A stretch of DNA of 64,000 bases from Variovorax sp. OAS795 (GTDB lineage Bacteria > Pseudomonadota > Gammaproteobacteria > Burkholderiales > Burkholderiaceae_C), in contig NZ_JBEPOH010000001.1 of assembly GCF_040546685.1 (NCBI RefSeq), forward strand, positions 186,001 to 250,000, read 5' to 3'. This document shows positions 17,163 to 26,614 of the stretch, in pieces. Under the pieces are notes generated by a model. That model saw only the letters and a program-made list of their open reading frames with translations. It made no database searches and was not told the DNA's origin. Each line of letters opens with the position of its first letter. Positions within the stretch are counted from its first letter, which is position 1. Made by a program: the position numbers and the translations under genes.

Positions 17163-19907
17163 TCAGAGTTGTGCTTCGGCCGGTTCCGGTGGCGCGCGGC
17201 GCGGCAACGTGACGGTGAATTCTGCACCGCCGCCTTGCGCATTGGCGGCCGCAACCTGGCCGCCGTGCGCGCTCACCACGGCCCGGCAGATGGCCAGGCC
17301 CAGGCCCACGCCCGGCTTGGCCGACTCGGGTTCGCCGCGCGTGAACTTGTCGAACAGCTTCTGCGCGCGGCCGAGCAGCGCCGCGGGCAGGCCCGGGCCG
17401 TGGTCGCGCACCGTGAGCACCAGCGCGGCAGCCTCGGCCCGCGCGCCGACCACGATGGGCGGGGCGCCGTACTTGGCGGCGTTCTCGATCAGGTTGACCA
17501 GCACGCGTTCGATCAGCACGGCATCGAACTCGACCAGCGGAAGGTCGGCATCGAGCGCGGTCTGCACCACGCGGCCGCCGAGCGCGGTGCGCGCCGCGCG
17601 AATGGCCGAACCCACCACTTCCTCGATCGACTGCCAATCGCGGCGCAGGTTCACCGCGCCGCCCGCCATGCCGCTTTCGAGCCGCGCCATGTCCAGCAGG
17701 TTGTTGACCAGCGCATGCAGCTCATGCGCCTGGGCGACGATGGCGCGTGCGGCTTCGGCATGCGCCGCGGGCGGCGATGACTGCAACGATTCGGCGAGCG
17801 CGATCAGCGCGGTGAGCGGCGTGCGCACGTCGTGCGAGATGGCGCCGAGCAGCGCGTTGCGCAGGCGCTCCGATTCCATCTCGACCACGGCCTGCTGCGC
17901 CACCTCGACGTAGTGCACGCGCTCCAGCGCGATCGCGATCTGCCGCGCCAGCGTGTCGAGCTGCTGCGCCTGCTCGGGAATCAGCAGCCAGCGCGGATGG
18001 GCCGGTGAGAGCGCGAGCACGCCGCGCACGCGCATGGGTGCCTTGAGCGGCACGTAGTGCCAGGGCTGGGCGGCGAGCGTGGCGGTGGCCAGGCCCGCCG
18101 GCTGGCCATGGCGGAAGGCCCAGTCGGCCACCTGCGCATCGAAACCCTCGGGTGGGTTTTCAGGCATCACGAGCTGGTCGGCCGCATCGGTGACCAGCAC
18201 CAGGGCATGGCCGCCGAAATGGCCCTGCACCGCGGCAGCGCCCAGCGCCACGACCTGCGTGCTCTCCAGCGCCGCCGAGAGTTCGCGCGCGAGCTCGAAC
18301 AGCGAGCGGGCGCGCCGCTCGCGGCTGGTCGACACGCCAGCCGCAAAGCGCAGCCCCGCCATGAGCTGGCCCACCAGCAGGCCCACGCCGAGCATGATCG
18401 CGAAGGTCAGCACGTACTGCACGTCGCTCACCGCGAACGACAGGCGCGGCGGCACGAAGAAATAGTCGAAGGCCGCCACGTTGAGCAGGGCCGCAAGCGC
18501 CGAGGGCCCGCGGCCGAAGCGCATGGCCACGCCGATCACGCCCAGCAGCAGCAGCATCACGATGTTGGACAGCTCCAGCACGCTGGCCAGCGGCGTGCAC
18601 ACCAGCGTGAGCGCCACGCTGGCGGCCGCGGCCCAGGCGTAGCCCGGCCAATGCATGGGCGCTTTCTCGTGGCCGCCCTCGTCGGCACGCAGCCCCTGGA
18701 TGGCGGCGCGCGAAAGGCGCCGCGAACTGTCGGCACGGCCCACCTCCAGGATGTCGAGCGCGGGCGCGCGCTGCGCCAGCGCGTGCGCAAGCGGCACGCG
18801 CGTGCCGGGCCACCAGCGGCGCCAGCCCTCCAGGGGCACGGAGCGCCCCAGCACCAGCGTCGCGCAGTTGAGTCGCTGCGCCTGCCCGGCCAGCTGCCCG
18901 GCCACGTCGGAACCCGTGAGCACCGCAGTGGCCGCGCCCAGTTCCTCGGCGAGCTTGAGCACCGCGAGGATGCGGTCGCGCTCTGCGGCGGCCAGCCGTT
19001 GCAGGCGCGGCGTCTCGACATACGCCGCATGCCAGCGCACATTGAGCTGGCCGGCAAGGCGCGCGGCGGTGCGCACCGTTTGTGCGGCACCCTCGTGCGG
19101 CCCGACGCACGCGAGGATGGCGCCCGAGGTGTTCCAGGCCTGCAGCCCGGGGCCTTCGCCATGGCCGGCCGCGCCCGACTGCTCGATGCGCCAGCCGCGC
19201 ACGTCGTCTTCCACGTGTTCGGCCGTGCGGCGCAACGCAATCTCGCGCAGCGCGATCAGGTTGCCCTTGCGGAAGAAGTTCTGCGCGGCGCGCTCGGCTT
19301 GCTGCGGCAGGTACACCTTGCCGGCCGCGAGTCGCGCGGTGAGCTCGTCGGGCGTGACGTCGACCAGCACCACCTCGTCGGCTTCGTCGAGCACGGTGTC
19401 GGGCACCGTCTCGTGCACCCGCACGCCGGTGATGGCGCCCACCGTGCCGTTGAGGCTTTCGAGGTGCTGCACGTTGAGCGCGGACCAGACCTCGATGCCC
19501 GCGGCCAGCAGCTCCTGCACGTCCTGCCAGCGCTTGGCATGGCGGGATCCGGGCGCGTTGGTGTGGGCCAGCTCGTCCACCAGCAGCACGGCGGGCTTGC
19601 GCGCCAGGGCCGCGTCGAGGTCGAACTCGGCCAGTGTGCGGCCCCGATGGTCCACCTCGCGCAGCGGCAGCACGTCGAGGCCGGCGAGCAGCGCCGCGGT
19701 TTCGCGCCGGCCGTGCGTTTCGGCCACGCCGACCAGCAGGTCGCGTCCCGCCGCACGTTCGCGCTGCGCGGCGCTGAGCATGGCCCAGGTCTTGCCCACA
19801 CCGGCACTCGCGCCGAAATAGATGCGCAGCTTGCCGCGCCGGGCGCGCGCCGCATCGCTGCGCAGCTGCGCCAGCAGGGCATCGGGGTCGGGGCGGACGT
19901 CTTGCAT
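17163..19907 (-). CDS. kdpD: KdpD, potassium-sensing histidine kinase
   Basis: A 914-residue kinase with the classic layout. An N-terminal KdpD domain has Walker A GASAGVGKTWAML and the adjacent DLLVGVAETHGR and VLLVDELAHTNAPGSRH motifs. It is followed by a Usp-like domain (about 245-370), four membrane helices (about 430-510), a GAF-like segment, HisKA with SHDVRTPLTALIALAESLQ and a HATPase with DHGPGLP and GVGLGLAI. Both sensory regions and the transmitter are complete. It lies 13 bp after kdpC on the same strand. Confidence 0.96.
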   Translation of the reverse strand: MQDVRPDPDALLAQLRSDAARARRGKLRIYFGASAGVGKTWAMLSAAQRERAAGRDLLVGVAETHGRRETAALLAGLDVLPLREVDHRGRTLAEFDLDAALARKPAVLLVDELAHTNAPGSRHAKRWQDVQELLAAGIEVWSALNVQHLESLNGTVGAITGVRVHETVPDTVLDEADEVVLVDVTPDELTARLAAGKVYLPQQAERAAQNFFRKGNLIALREIALRRTAEHVEDDVRGWRIEQSGAAGHGEGPGLQAWNTSGAILACVGPHEGAAQTVRTAARLAGQLNVRWHAAYVETPRLQRLAAAERDRILAVLKLAEELGAATAVLTGSDVAGQLAGQAQRLNCATLVLGRSVPLEGWRRWWPGTRVPLAHALAQRAPALDILEVGRADSSRRLSRAAIQGLRADEGGHEKAPMHWPGYAWAAAASVALTLVCTPLASVLELSNIVMLLLLGVIGVAMRFGRGPSALAALLNVAAFDYFFVPPRLSFAVSDVQYVLTFAIMLGVGLLVGQLMAGLRFAAGVSTSRERRARSLFELARELSAALESTQVVALGAAAVQGHFGGHALVLVTDAADQLVMPENPPEGFDAQVADWAFRHGQPAGLATATLAAQPWHYVPLKAPMRVRGVLALSPAHPRWLLIPEQAQQLDTLARQIAIALERVHYVEVAQQAVVEMESERLRNALLGAISHDVRTPLTALIALAESLQSSPPAAHAEAARAIVAQAHELHALVNNLLDMARLESGMAGGAVNLRRDWQSIEEVVGSAIRAARTALGGRVVQTALDADLPLVEFDAVLIERVLVNLIENAAKYGAPPIVVGARAEAAALVLTVRDHGPGLPAALLGRAQKLFDKFTRGEPESAKPGVGLGLAICRAVVSAHGGQVAAANAQGGGAEFTVTLPRRAPPEPAEAQL

Positions 19908-19920
19908 GGGGTGGCGCAGG

Positions 19921-20502
19921 TTATCGCATCGGCCCGTTCCCATCGAGCGCGAGGTTCAATGCCAGCACGTTGACCCGCGGCTCGCCCAGCACGCCCCACA
20001 GCGGCGCCTCTGTATGGGCCGCGACCAGCGCGTTCACCTGTTCGAGCGGCACGCCCCGCGCGCGCGCCACCCGCGCCGCCTGGTAGCGCGCGGCGGCGGG
20101 GCTGATGTCGGGATCGAGCCCGCTGGCCGACGCCGTGACGAGATCGACCGGCACCGCTGCGGTGTTGCCGGGGTCGGCGGTGCGCAGGGCCTCGATGCGC
20201 GTCTTGACGGCATCCACGAGCGCCGGATTGAGCGGCCCCAGGTTCGAGCCGCCCGAGGCGCTCGCGTTGTAGGGCTGCGGCGCGGTGGCCGAGGGGCGGC
20301 CCCAGAAATGCTTCGGATCGCTGAAGTTCTGGCCGATGAGCCTGGAGCCGACGGTGTTGCCGCCCTGCTCGACCAGGCTTCCGGCCGCCTGCGATGGGAA
20401 GAGCGCCTTGGCGGCGCCGGTGACGGCGACCGGATAGACGAGGCCGGTGAGCGCACCCAGCAGCGCAAAGAGCACGAGCGCGGGACGGACGATTCGGTTC
20501 AT
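19921..20502 (-). CDS. kdpC: KdpC, assembly subunit of K+-transporting ATPase
   Basis: A 193-residue protein with one N-terminal membrane segment ([23 protein letters not shown]) and a periplasmic domain containing [34 protein letters not shown] and [19 protein letters not shown], all diagnostic KdpC motifs. It stabilises the KdpA-KdpB complex. The start at 20502 follows GAGGAG, 13 bp after kdpB ends. Confidence 0.96.
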   Translation of the reverse strand: MNRIVRPALVLFALLGALTGLVYPVAVTGAAKALFPSQAAGSLVEQGGNTVGSRLIGQNFSDPKHFWGRPSATAPQPYNASASGGSNLGPLNPALVDAVKTRIEALRTADPGNTAAVPVDLVTASASGLDPDISPAAARYQAARVARARGVPLEQVNALVAAHTEAPLWGVLGEPRVNVLALNLALDGNGPMR

Positions 20503-20515
20503 GGTCGACAACTCC

Positions 20516-22606
20516 TCAGACAAGATGCATGGCAACGAGCAGCCCGTCGATCAGCTTGATGCCGATGAACGGAACCAGCAGGCCGCCCAGGCCATAGATG
20601 GCGAGATTGCGGCGCAGCAGCGCGGCGGCGCCGACCGGCCGGTAGCGCACGCCCTTGAGCGCGAGCGGAATCAGAAAGACGATGACCAGCGCATTGAAGA
20701 TCACGGCCGCGAGGATCGCCGACGAGGGGCTGGCGAGCCGCATCACGTTGAGTGCGCCGAGCTGCGGATAGGTCGAGACGAAGATCGCGGGAATGATCGC
20801 GAAGTACTTCGCCACGTCGTTCGCAATCGAGAAAGTGGTGAGCGAACCGCGCGTCATCAAGAGCGCCTTGCCGGTTTCCACCACCTCCAGCAGCTTGGTC
20901 GGGTTCGAGTCCAGGTCGACCATGTTGCCGGCCTCCTTGGCCGCCTGCGTGCCGCTGCCCATGGCCACCGCCACGTCGGCCTGCGCGAGGGCGGGCGCAT
21001 CGTTGGTGCCGTCGCCAGTCATCGCGACCAGCCGGCCTTCGGACTGGTACTTGCGGATCAGCGCCAGCTTGTCTTCGGGCGTGGCCTCGGCCAGGAAGTC
21101 GTCCACGCCCGCCTCGGCCGCGATGGCCGCGGCCGTGAGCCTGTTGTCGCCGGTGATCATCACGGTCTTGATGCCCATGCGGCGCAGTTCGGCAAAGCGC
21201 TCCCTGATGCCGGTCTTGACGATGTCCTTGAGCTCGACCACGCCGAGCACGCGGGCGCCTTCCGACACGGCCAGCGGCGTGCTGCCGCGGCGCGCGGTGT
21301 CGTCGGCTGCGCGCAGCACCTCGGCCGGCATCGCGCCGCCGAGCGACTCCACGTGGCGGCGCACTGCATCGACCGCGCCCTTGCGCATCAGGACGGCGCC
21401 GTCGCTGCCCGGTGCGGCCGGCAGGTCGACGCCGCTCATGCGGGTCTGCGCGGTGAAGGGCACGAAGCGAGCGCCATCCACCGGCTTCGCGTCGGTGCCG
21501 TCGCGTCGCGCGAGATCGACGATGCTGCGGCCCTCGGGCGTCTCGTCGGCCAGCGACGCGAGCATGGCCGCGCGCGCCAGCCGGCTCTTCGCAACGCCGG
21601 GCGCGGGCAGGAAAGCGCTGGCCTGGCGGTTGCCGTGCGTGATGGTGCCGGTCTTGTCCAGCAGCAGCACGTCGACGTCGCCGGCCGCTTCCACGGCGCG
21701 GCCCGAGGTGGCGATCACGTTGGCCTGCATCATGCGGCTCATGCCGGCCACGCCCACGGCCGAGAGCAGGCCGCCGATGGTGGTGGGGATCAGGCACACC
21801 AGGAGCGCCACCAGCGCGGTGAGCGACACCACGGTGCCCGCCCCCGCGGCCTTCACGCTGAAGAGCGAGAACGGAAGCAGCGTGACGGTGACCATCAGGA
21901 ACACGAGCGTGAGCGCCACCAGGAGGATGGTGAGCGCGATCTCGTTGGGCGTCTTGTGGCGCTTGGCGGCTTCGACCATGCCGATCATGCGGTCCAGGAA
22001 AGACTCGCCGGGATTGACCGAGATGCGCACCACCAGCCAGTCGGACAGCACCCGCGTGCCGCCGGTCACGGCCGAGAAGTCGCCGCCCGATTCGCGCACC
22101 ACGGGCGCCGATTCGCCGGTGATCGCGCTCTCGTCGACCGCGGCCACGCCTTCGATCACTTCGCCGTCGAGCGGGATCACGTCGCCCGTTTCGACCAGTA
22201 CGACATCGCCCTTGCGCAGGTTGGGCGCCTGCTCCGGGAGCCACTGGCCGCCGTGATGCGGTTCCTGCAGCTTCTTGGCCCAGGTGTCCTTGCGCAGCCC
22301 GCGCAACGACGCGGCCTGCGCCTTGCTGCGGCCCTCTGCCAAGGCTTCCGCGAAGTTGGCGAACAGCACGGTGAACCACAGCCAGATGGTGATGGCCAGC
22401 ACGAACGCGGGCTTCATGCCCGTGTCGCCGGGAAAGTTCAGCGAATGCACCCAGAGCAGCGTGGTCAGGATGCTGCCGATGTAGACGATGAACATCACCG
22501 GGTTGCGCCATTGGGTGCGAGGGCCCAGCTTGGCGAAGGCGCTCCACAGTGCGGGCCTGAGCAGTGCCGCATCGAGCAGCGAGAGCGAGGTCTTGGTGTT
22601 TGCCAT
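20516..22606 (-). CDS. kdpB: KdpB, P-type ATPase catalytic subunit
   Basis: A 696-residue P-type ATPase that energises high-affinity K+ uptake. The phosphorylation motif DKTGT is at Asp317. The actuator TGES at 163-166 includes Ser166, equivalent to the serine phosphorylated in E. coli KdpB for inhibition. KGAVDAV, MITGDN and [25 protein letters not shown] form the nucleotide and hinge regions. Seven membrane helices are apparent. The ATG at 22606 follows the kdpA stop by 11 bp. Confidence 0.97.
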   Translation of the reverse strand: MANTKTSLSLLDAALLRPALWSAFAKLGPRTQWRNPVMFIVYIGSILTTLLWVHSLNFPGDTGMKPAFVLAITIWLWFTVLFANFAEALAEGRSKAQAASLRGLRKDTWAKKLQEPHHGGQWLPEQAPNLRKGDVVLVETGDVIPLDGEVIEGVAAVDESAITGESAPVVRESGGDFSAVTGGTRVLSDWLVVRISVNPGESFLDRMIGMVEAAKRHKTPNEIALTILLVALTLVFLMVTVTLLPFSLFSVKAAGAGTVVSLTALVALLVCLIPTTIGGLLSAVGVAGMSRMMQANVIATSGRAVEAAGDVDVLLLDKTGTITHGNRQASAFLPAPGVAKSRLARAAMLASLADETPEGRSIVDLARRDGTDAKPVDGARFVPFTAQTRMSGVDLPAAPGSDGAVLMRKGAVDAVRRHVESLGGAMPAEVLRAADDTARRGSTPLAVSEGARVLGVVELKDIVKTGIRERFAELRRMGIKTVMITGDNRLTAAAIAAEAGVDDFLAEATPEDKLALIRKYQSEGRLVAMTGDGTNDAPALAQADVAVAMGSGTQAAKEAGNMVDLDSNPTKLLEVVETGKALLMTRGSLTTFSIANDVAKYFAIIPAIFVSTYPQLGALNVMRLASPSSAILAAVIFNALVIVFLIPLALKGVRYRPVGAAALLRRNLAIYGLGGLLVPFIGIKLIDGLLVAMHLV

Positions 22607-22617
22607 GGTGCGCGCCT

Positions 22618-24342
22618 TCACTTCCAGAGCACGAGGTGCTCGACGACCGGGCCCAGGGCCAACGCCGGCACATAGTTGAGCAGGCCGACCAGCAGCACGG
22701 TGCCGATCAGCAGCGAGACGAACAGCGGCCCGTGCGTGGGCAGCGTGCCGCCGGTGACCGGCAGGCGCTGCTTGGCCGCGAGCGAGCCGGCAATCGCCAG
22801 CACCGGCACGATGACCGCGAAGCGCCCGAGCCACATCGCCAGGCCGAGCAGGCCGTTGTAGAACGGCGTGTTGGCCGAGAGGCCCGCGAAGGCGCTGCCA
22901 TTGTTGTTGGCGGCCGAGCTCAGCGCATAGAGGACTTCCGAGAAGCCATGCGCGCCGGGGTTGGCGATGCCCGCCTTGCCGGCGCCGGCCATCAGCGCCA
23001 CCGCGGTGCCGGCCAGCACCAGCACCGGCGTGACCAGGATCGCGATGGAGATCAGCTTCATCTCGCGCACCTCGATCTTCTTGCCGAGGTACTCGGGCGT
23101 GCGGCCGATCATCAGCCCCGCGATGAACACCGCGAGCATCGCGAAGATCAGCATGCCGTAGAGGCCGCTGCCCACGCCGCCGAACACCACCTCGCCGAGC
23201 TGCATCAGCACCATCGGCACCATGCCGCCGAGCGGGGTGAAGGAGTCGTGCATGGCGTTCACCGCGCCGCACGAGGCCGCGGTGGTGATGGCGGCAAAGA
23301 GCGCCGAGGCGTCGATGCCGAAGCGCACTTCCTTGCCTTCCATGTTGCCGCCGCCTTGCAGCGCGCTGGCAACCTGGTCGACCCCCAGCGAGGCCAGCAG
23401 CGGATTGCCGGCCTGCTCGGCAGGCATGAGCACCATGACCGCGGCGACGAACATCGCCGCCATGGCCGCGAGCACCGCCCAGCCCTGGCGCCGGTCGCCC
23501 ACCACGCGGCCGAACGCCAGGCACAGGGCCGCCGGGATCAGGAAGATCGCGATCATCTGCAGCAGGTTGCTGAACGCGGTCGGGTTCTCGAAAGGATGCG
23601 CCGAGTTGGCATTGAAGAAGCCGCCGCCGTTGGTGCCGATCATCTTGATGGCCTCCTGCGAGGCGACCGGGCCCATGGCGATGGTCTGCCCGCTCGCCGA
23701 GGCCTCGACCGTGTGCACGGCCTCGTAGGGGTCGAAGTTCTGGATCACGCCCTGGCCCACGAAGAGCAGCGCGAGCACGAACGAGAGCGGCACCAGCAGC
23801 CACAGCGTGATGCGCGTGAGGTCGGCCCAGAAGTTGCCGACCAGGCCACGGCCTTTGCCGTCGCCGCGGCGCGCGAAACCGCGGATCAGCACGAAGGCCA
23901 CCGCGATGCCCGTCGCGGCCGAGAAGAAGTTCTGCACCGTGAACCCGAGCATCTGGGTGAGATAGCTCATGGTCGATTCGCCGCCGTAGCCCTGCCAGTC
24001 GGTGTTGGAGACAAAGCTCACCGCGCTGTTGAAGGCCGAGTCGGGCGACACCGCCCCCATGGCCGCGGGGTTCAGCGGCAACGCGCCCTGCAGGCGCTGC
24101 AGCGCGTAGAGAAAGACGGCACCCAGCGTGTTGAAGGCCAGCAGCGCGAGCGCATAGGCCCGCCAGTGCATCGATGTTCCGGGCTCGGTGCCGGCAAGCC
24201 TGTAGAGCGGCGCCTCGATGCGCTGCATCCAGCGCGGCAGGCGCTCGTCGCACAAGGCGGCCAGGAGCTTGCCGGCGGGCCAGGCCAGCAACACGAGTGC
24301 AACGAGGAAAACGGCCAGCAACGATCCGGCGGAGGCGGTCAT
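22618..24342 (-). CDS. kdpA: KdpA, K+-translocating subunit
   Basis: A 574-residue membrane protein of the K+ channel-like superfamily with about ten membrane segments and four selectivity-filter-like turns ([67 protein letters not shown]). It binds K+ from the periplasm and passes it toward KdpB. The ATG at 24342 follows GAGGAG and lies 1 bp after the kdpF stop, so the two are coupled. Confidence 0.97.
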   Translation of the reverse strand: MTASAGSLLAVFLVALVLLAWPAGKLLAALCDERLPRWMQRIEAPLYRLAGTEPGTSMHWRAYALALLAFNTLGAVFLYALQRLQGALPLNPAAMGAVSPDSAFNSAVSFVSNTDWQGYGGESTMSYLTQMLGFTVQNFFSAATGIAVAFVLIRGFARRGDGKGRGLVGNFWADLTRITLWLLVPLSFVLALLFVGQGVIQNFDPYEAVHTVEASASGQTIAMGPVASQEAIKMIGTNGGGFFNANSAHPFENPTAFSNLLQMIAIFLIPAALCLAFGRVVGDRRQGWAVLAAMAAMFVAAVMVLMPAEQAGNPLLASLGVDQVASALQGGGNMEGKEVRFGIDASALFAAITTAASCGAVNAMHDSFTPLGGMVPMVLMQLGEVVFGGVGSGLYGMLIFAMLAVFIAGLMIGRTPEYLGKKIEVREMKLISIAILVTPVLVLAGTAVALMAGAGKAGIANPGAHGFSEVLYALSSAANNNGSAFAGLSANTPFYNGLLGLAMWLGRFAVIVPVLAIAGSLAAKQRLPVTGGTLPTHGPLFVSLLIGTVLLVGLLNYVPALALGPVVEHLVLWK

Positions 24343-24343
24343 G

Positions 24344-24442
24344 TCAGAACTCCTCGGCGCAGATCAATGCGAACACCAGGTACGCGAACAGCACCACGGC
24401 GATCAAGGCGCCGAAGCCATAGAGAGCGTCGAGGCTGATCAC
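24344..24442 (-). CDS. kdpF: KdpF, small stabilising subunit
   Basis: A 32-residue single-helix membrane peptide (start [11 protein letters not shown]; helix [17 protein letters not shown]) in the canonical kdpF position directly before kdpA. It starts with GTG at 24442 behind GGGAGAAC. The GTG overlaps the stop of the upstream small ORF (GTGA). It stabilises the KdpABC complex in E. coli. Confidence 0.88.
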   Translation of the reverse strand: MISLDALYGFGALIAVVLFAYLVFALICAEEF

Positions 24443-24552
24443 GGCCGTTCTCCCGCGCCGGCTTTCGAGGCGCCGAGCCGGTCGAGCCCGGCGGCCATGG
24501 CCGCCACCAACGCCCACAACGCCAACAGGGCGCCCATCCAGACGAAATCCAT
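24439..24552 (-). CDS. Candidate 37-aa membrane protein at head of kdp operon
   Basis: An ORF of 37 codons, ATG at 24552 with a strong GAGGAG site 7 bp upstream. It encodes a single membrane helix (FVWMGALLALWALVAAMAA, residues 3-21) followed by a short basic, Gly-rich tail ending AGERP. Its TGA overlaps the kdpF GTG, the arrangement expected for a translated gene coupled to kdpF. I know no named family for it. It could be an extra Kdp accessory peptide or a translated leader. Expression is inferred only from the ribosome site and overlap. Confidence 0.6.
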   Translation of the reverse strand: MDFVWMGALLALWALVAAMAAGLDRLGASKAGAGERP

Positions 24553-24596
24553 TCATCGCTCCTCGATCAAGACAAGGCCTCGAGTCTCGGCAGCCA

Positions 24597-24650
24597 CCCG
24601 TAAAAACGGGGAACAGAGTCGCCTGCAACGCATAAAGAAACCGTAAAGGC
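24597..24650 (-). promoter_or_regulatory. Possible KdpE-binding/kdp promoter region
   Basis: In the gap upstream of the kdp genes the minus strand has two TTTACGG repeats, 43 bp apart (about four helical turns), plus a neighbouring CTTTATG. KdpE sites are T-rich repeats of TTTAC/TTTAT character, so this is a plausible site. No clear -35/-10 pair was found. Confidence 0.3.
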
Positions 24651-24670
24651 GGCGCTGTTTTTCGAAGTGC

Positions 24671-24718
24671 TCGACAAGGGTTCCGGCGCGCCTCGATAAT
24701 CAAAGAAACATCTTTGAT
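24671..24718 (+). promoter_or_regulatory. Promoter and 20-bp operator of the SufR-like regulator
   Basis: TCGACA (24671-24676), 18 bp, GATAAT (24695-24700) form a sigma-70 promoter. Overlapping the -10 and the expected start is the perfect palindrome ATCAAAGAAACATCTTTGAT (24699-24718; 8-bp arms, 4-nt spacer). The position is ideal for repression by the adjacent regulator. Confidence 0.6.
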
Positions 24719-24722
24719 AAAT

Positions 24723-25400
24723 ATGAGGATGACCTCCCGCCCCCTCGATGCCGAACCCGCCGCGATGCCGCACCACCCGCCGGCGGACCGCATCCTGTCC
24801 ACGCTCAAGACACGCGGCGCGCTGGGCATTCCCGACCTGGCCAGGGTGCTCGACGTCACGGTGGAAGCCGTGCGCCAGCAGATGGCCAGGCTGCAGGCCG
24901 ACGGGCTGGTCGATGCCGGGAGCCGTCCGGCGGGCCGTGGGCGGCCGGTGAAGATCTGGCGCCTCACCGCTGTGGGCCACGCCCGCTTTCCCGACACGCA
25001 CGCCGAGATGACCGTGCAGATGATCAGCGCCGTGGTCCGCGTGTTCGGCGAGGCGGGCATGGACCAGCTCATCGGCGTGCGCGAGCAGGCCATGCGGGAC
25101 AACTACAGCAAGGCCCTGCGCGGCGCGCGCAGCCTCGGCGCCAAACTCGCGCGGCTGGCGGACATCCGCAGCCGCGAGGGCTACATGGCCGAGTCCAGGC
25201 CCGAGGGCGACGGCTTTCTCTTCATCGAGAACCACTGCCCCATCTGCACCGCGGCGCGGGCCTGCACGGGCTTTTGCCGCAGCGAGCTCCAGCTCTTCGG
25301 CGAAGTGCTGGGGCCGGGCGTGCGCGTGAGCCGCGTCGAGCATGTGCTCGCAGGTGCGCGGCGCTGCGCCTACCAGGTGAGCCCCCAGCGCGCGCCCTGA
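24723..25400 (+). CDS. SufR-like Fe-S-type transcriptional regulator
   Basis: A 225-residue regulator. An N-terminal winged helix ([40 protein letters not shown], then a basic [12 protein letters not shown] wing) is followed by a dimerising region. A C-terminal cysteine cluster comprises Cys172, Cys175, Cys181 and Cys185 ([15 protein letters not shown]) plus Cys215 (RRCAY). This is the layout of SufR-type repressors that sense an Fe-S cluster. Starts at 24729 or 24765 are possible, and no strong ribosome site is seen. The next gene is iron superoxide dismutase, suggesting an iron/oxidative-stress circuit (inference). Confidence 0.8.
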   Translation: MRMTSRPLDAEPAAMPHHPPADRILSTLKTRGALGIPDLARVLDVTVEAVRQQMARLQADGLVDAGSRPAGRGRPVKIWRLTAVGHARFPDTHAEMTVQMISAVVRVFGEAGMDQLIGVREQAMRDNYSKALRGARSLGAKLARLADIRSREGYMAESRPEGDGFLFIENHCPICTAARACTGFCRSELQLFGEVLGPGVRVSRVEHVLAGARRCAYQVSPQRAP

Positions 25401-25434
25401 CCCGATTTCTCAACCCAGAAGGAAAGACCCCACC

Positions 25435-26017
25435 ATGGAACACACCCTCCCGCCCCTGCCGTACGCGCTCGACGCGCTGGCACCCGAGTACTCGAAGGGA
25501 AACCCTCGAGTACCACTACGGCAAGCACCACAACGCCTACGTGGTGAACCTCAACAACCTGCAAAAGGGCACCGAGTTCGAGTCGATGCCCCTGGAAGAC
25601 ATCGTCAGGAAGTCCAGCGGCGGCATCTACAACAACGCCGCCCAGATCTGGAACCACACCTTCTTCTGGAACTGCATGAAGCCCCAGGGCGGCGGCGCTC
25701 CCACGGGCGCGCTGGCCAAGGCCATCGAAGCCAAGTGGGGCAGCTACGACGCCTTCAAGGAAGCGTTCGTGAAGTCGGCCGTGGGCAACTTCGGCTCGGG
25801 CTGGACCTGGCTGGTGAAGAAGGCCGACGGTTCGGTGGACATCGTGAACATGGGCGCGGCCGGCACGCCGCTGACCACCGGCGACACGCCGGTGCTGACG
25901 GTGGACGTCTGGGAGCACGCCTACTACATCGACTACCGCAACCTGCGCCCCAAGTTTGTCGAGACCTTCCTGGCCAGGCTGGTCAACTGGGACTTCGCCG
26001 CCAGGAACTTCGGCTGA
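25435..26017 (+). pseudogene. sodB: Fe superoxide dismutase, frameshifted
   Basis: Restoring one base gives a full 193-residue Fe-[24 protein letters not shown] in one frame, then [21 protein letters not shown] to the C-terminus in the next. Metal ligands are present (His in [13 protein letters not shown], Asp/His in DVWEHAYY), and [16 protein letters not shown] is the iron-type pattern. The break lies in the GGG at 25497-25499, where one G is extra. The site is inside a hairpin-prone CTCGAAGGG/CCCTCGAG sequence. As written the product would be scrambled after about 21 residues. It is either a sequencing indel or a real mutation. Confidence 0.88.
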
Positions 26018-26039
26018 CCGCCGCGCGGGCGGCAGCGCC

Positions 26040-26417
26040 TCAATCGTTCGTGAGGTTGAGGATGTTGCCGTCCGGGTCCTTGAACCAGGCGACCTTCATC
26101 TTGTCCATGACGTGCACGTCGCCTTCGAGCTGGGCACCGGGCATGTCGTAGTGCTCGAAGCGCACGCCCTTGTCCCTGAGCGCCGCCACGATGCGCTCGA
26201 TGTCCCCGCCCACCGCCCACGTCACGGCCGTGGCCTGGTTGGTGCCGGCATACGAAGACTGGTAGACATTGATACGGCTGTTACCGCTGCGATAGGCGAT
26301 CAGGTCCTCGCAATCGGTGTCGGCCGGCGAGAGGCCCAGCGTGCCTTCGTAGAAGCGGCGGGCCGCGCCAAGGTCTTTCACCGCGAGGTTGGCCACGGCG
26401 TTGATGTTTCCGAGCAT
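26040..26417 (-). CDS. VOC-family (glyoxalase/bleomycin-resistance fold) protein
   Basis: A 125-residue VOC protein. NAVANLAVKDLGAARRFYEGTLGLSP is the standard first beta-alpha-beta unit, and WFKDPDGNILNLTND ends the last strand with a potential metal-ligand region. The substrate is unknown. A GGAGACCGCC ribosome site precedes the ATG. It is convergent with sodB, 22 bp apart. Confidence 0.85.
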   Translation of the reverse strand: MLGNINAVANLAVKDLGAARRFYEGTLGLSPADTDCEDLIAYRSGNSRINVYQSSYAGTNQATAVTWAVGGDIERIVAALRDKGVRFEHYDMPGAQLEGDVHVMDKMKVAWFKDPDGNILNLTND

Positions 26418-26614
26418 GGCGGTCTCCTGTGTGGATGGACTCTCATCTTCTGCGCCGCACCGGGCATGTCAAGCCGCCGCTACCCGATAGGGCCCCCATC
26501 GCGAACGAAGAAAACCCCTCGCGCGCGCCTGCGGCACACTGCACCCTTGGTGCAGTGCCCGGCGAAGTCCGAGGCCCGCCCCGCCGATCCGCCCTCCGAT
26601 ACAGAGACAAATCC

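Noticed and set aside
22564-24438. 624-codon plus-strand frame opposite kdpA
   Set aside because: Antisense to kdpA with His/Arg/Gln-rich composition. It is a GC-codon shadow.
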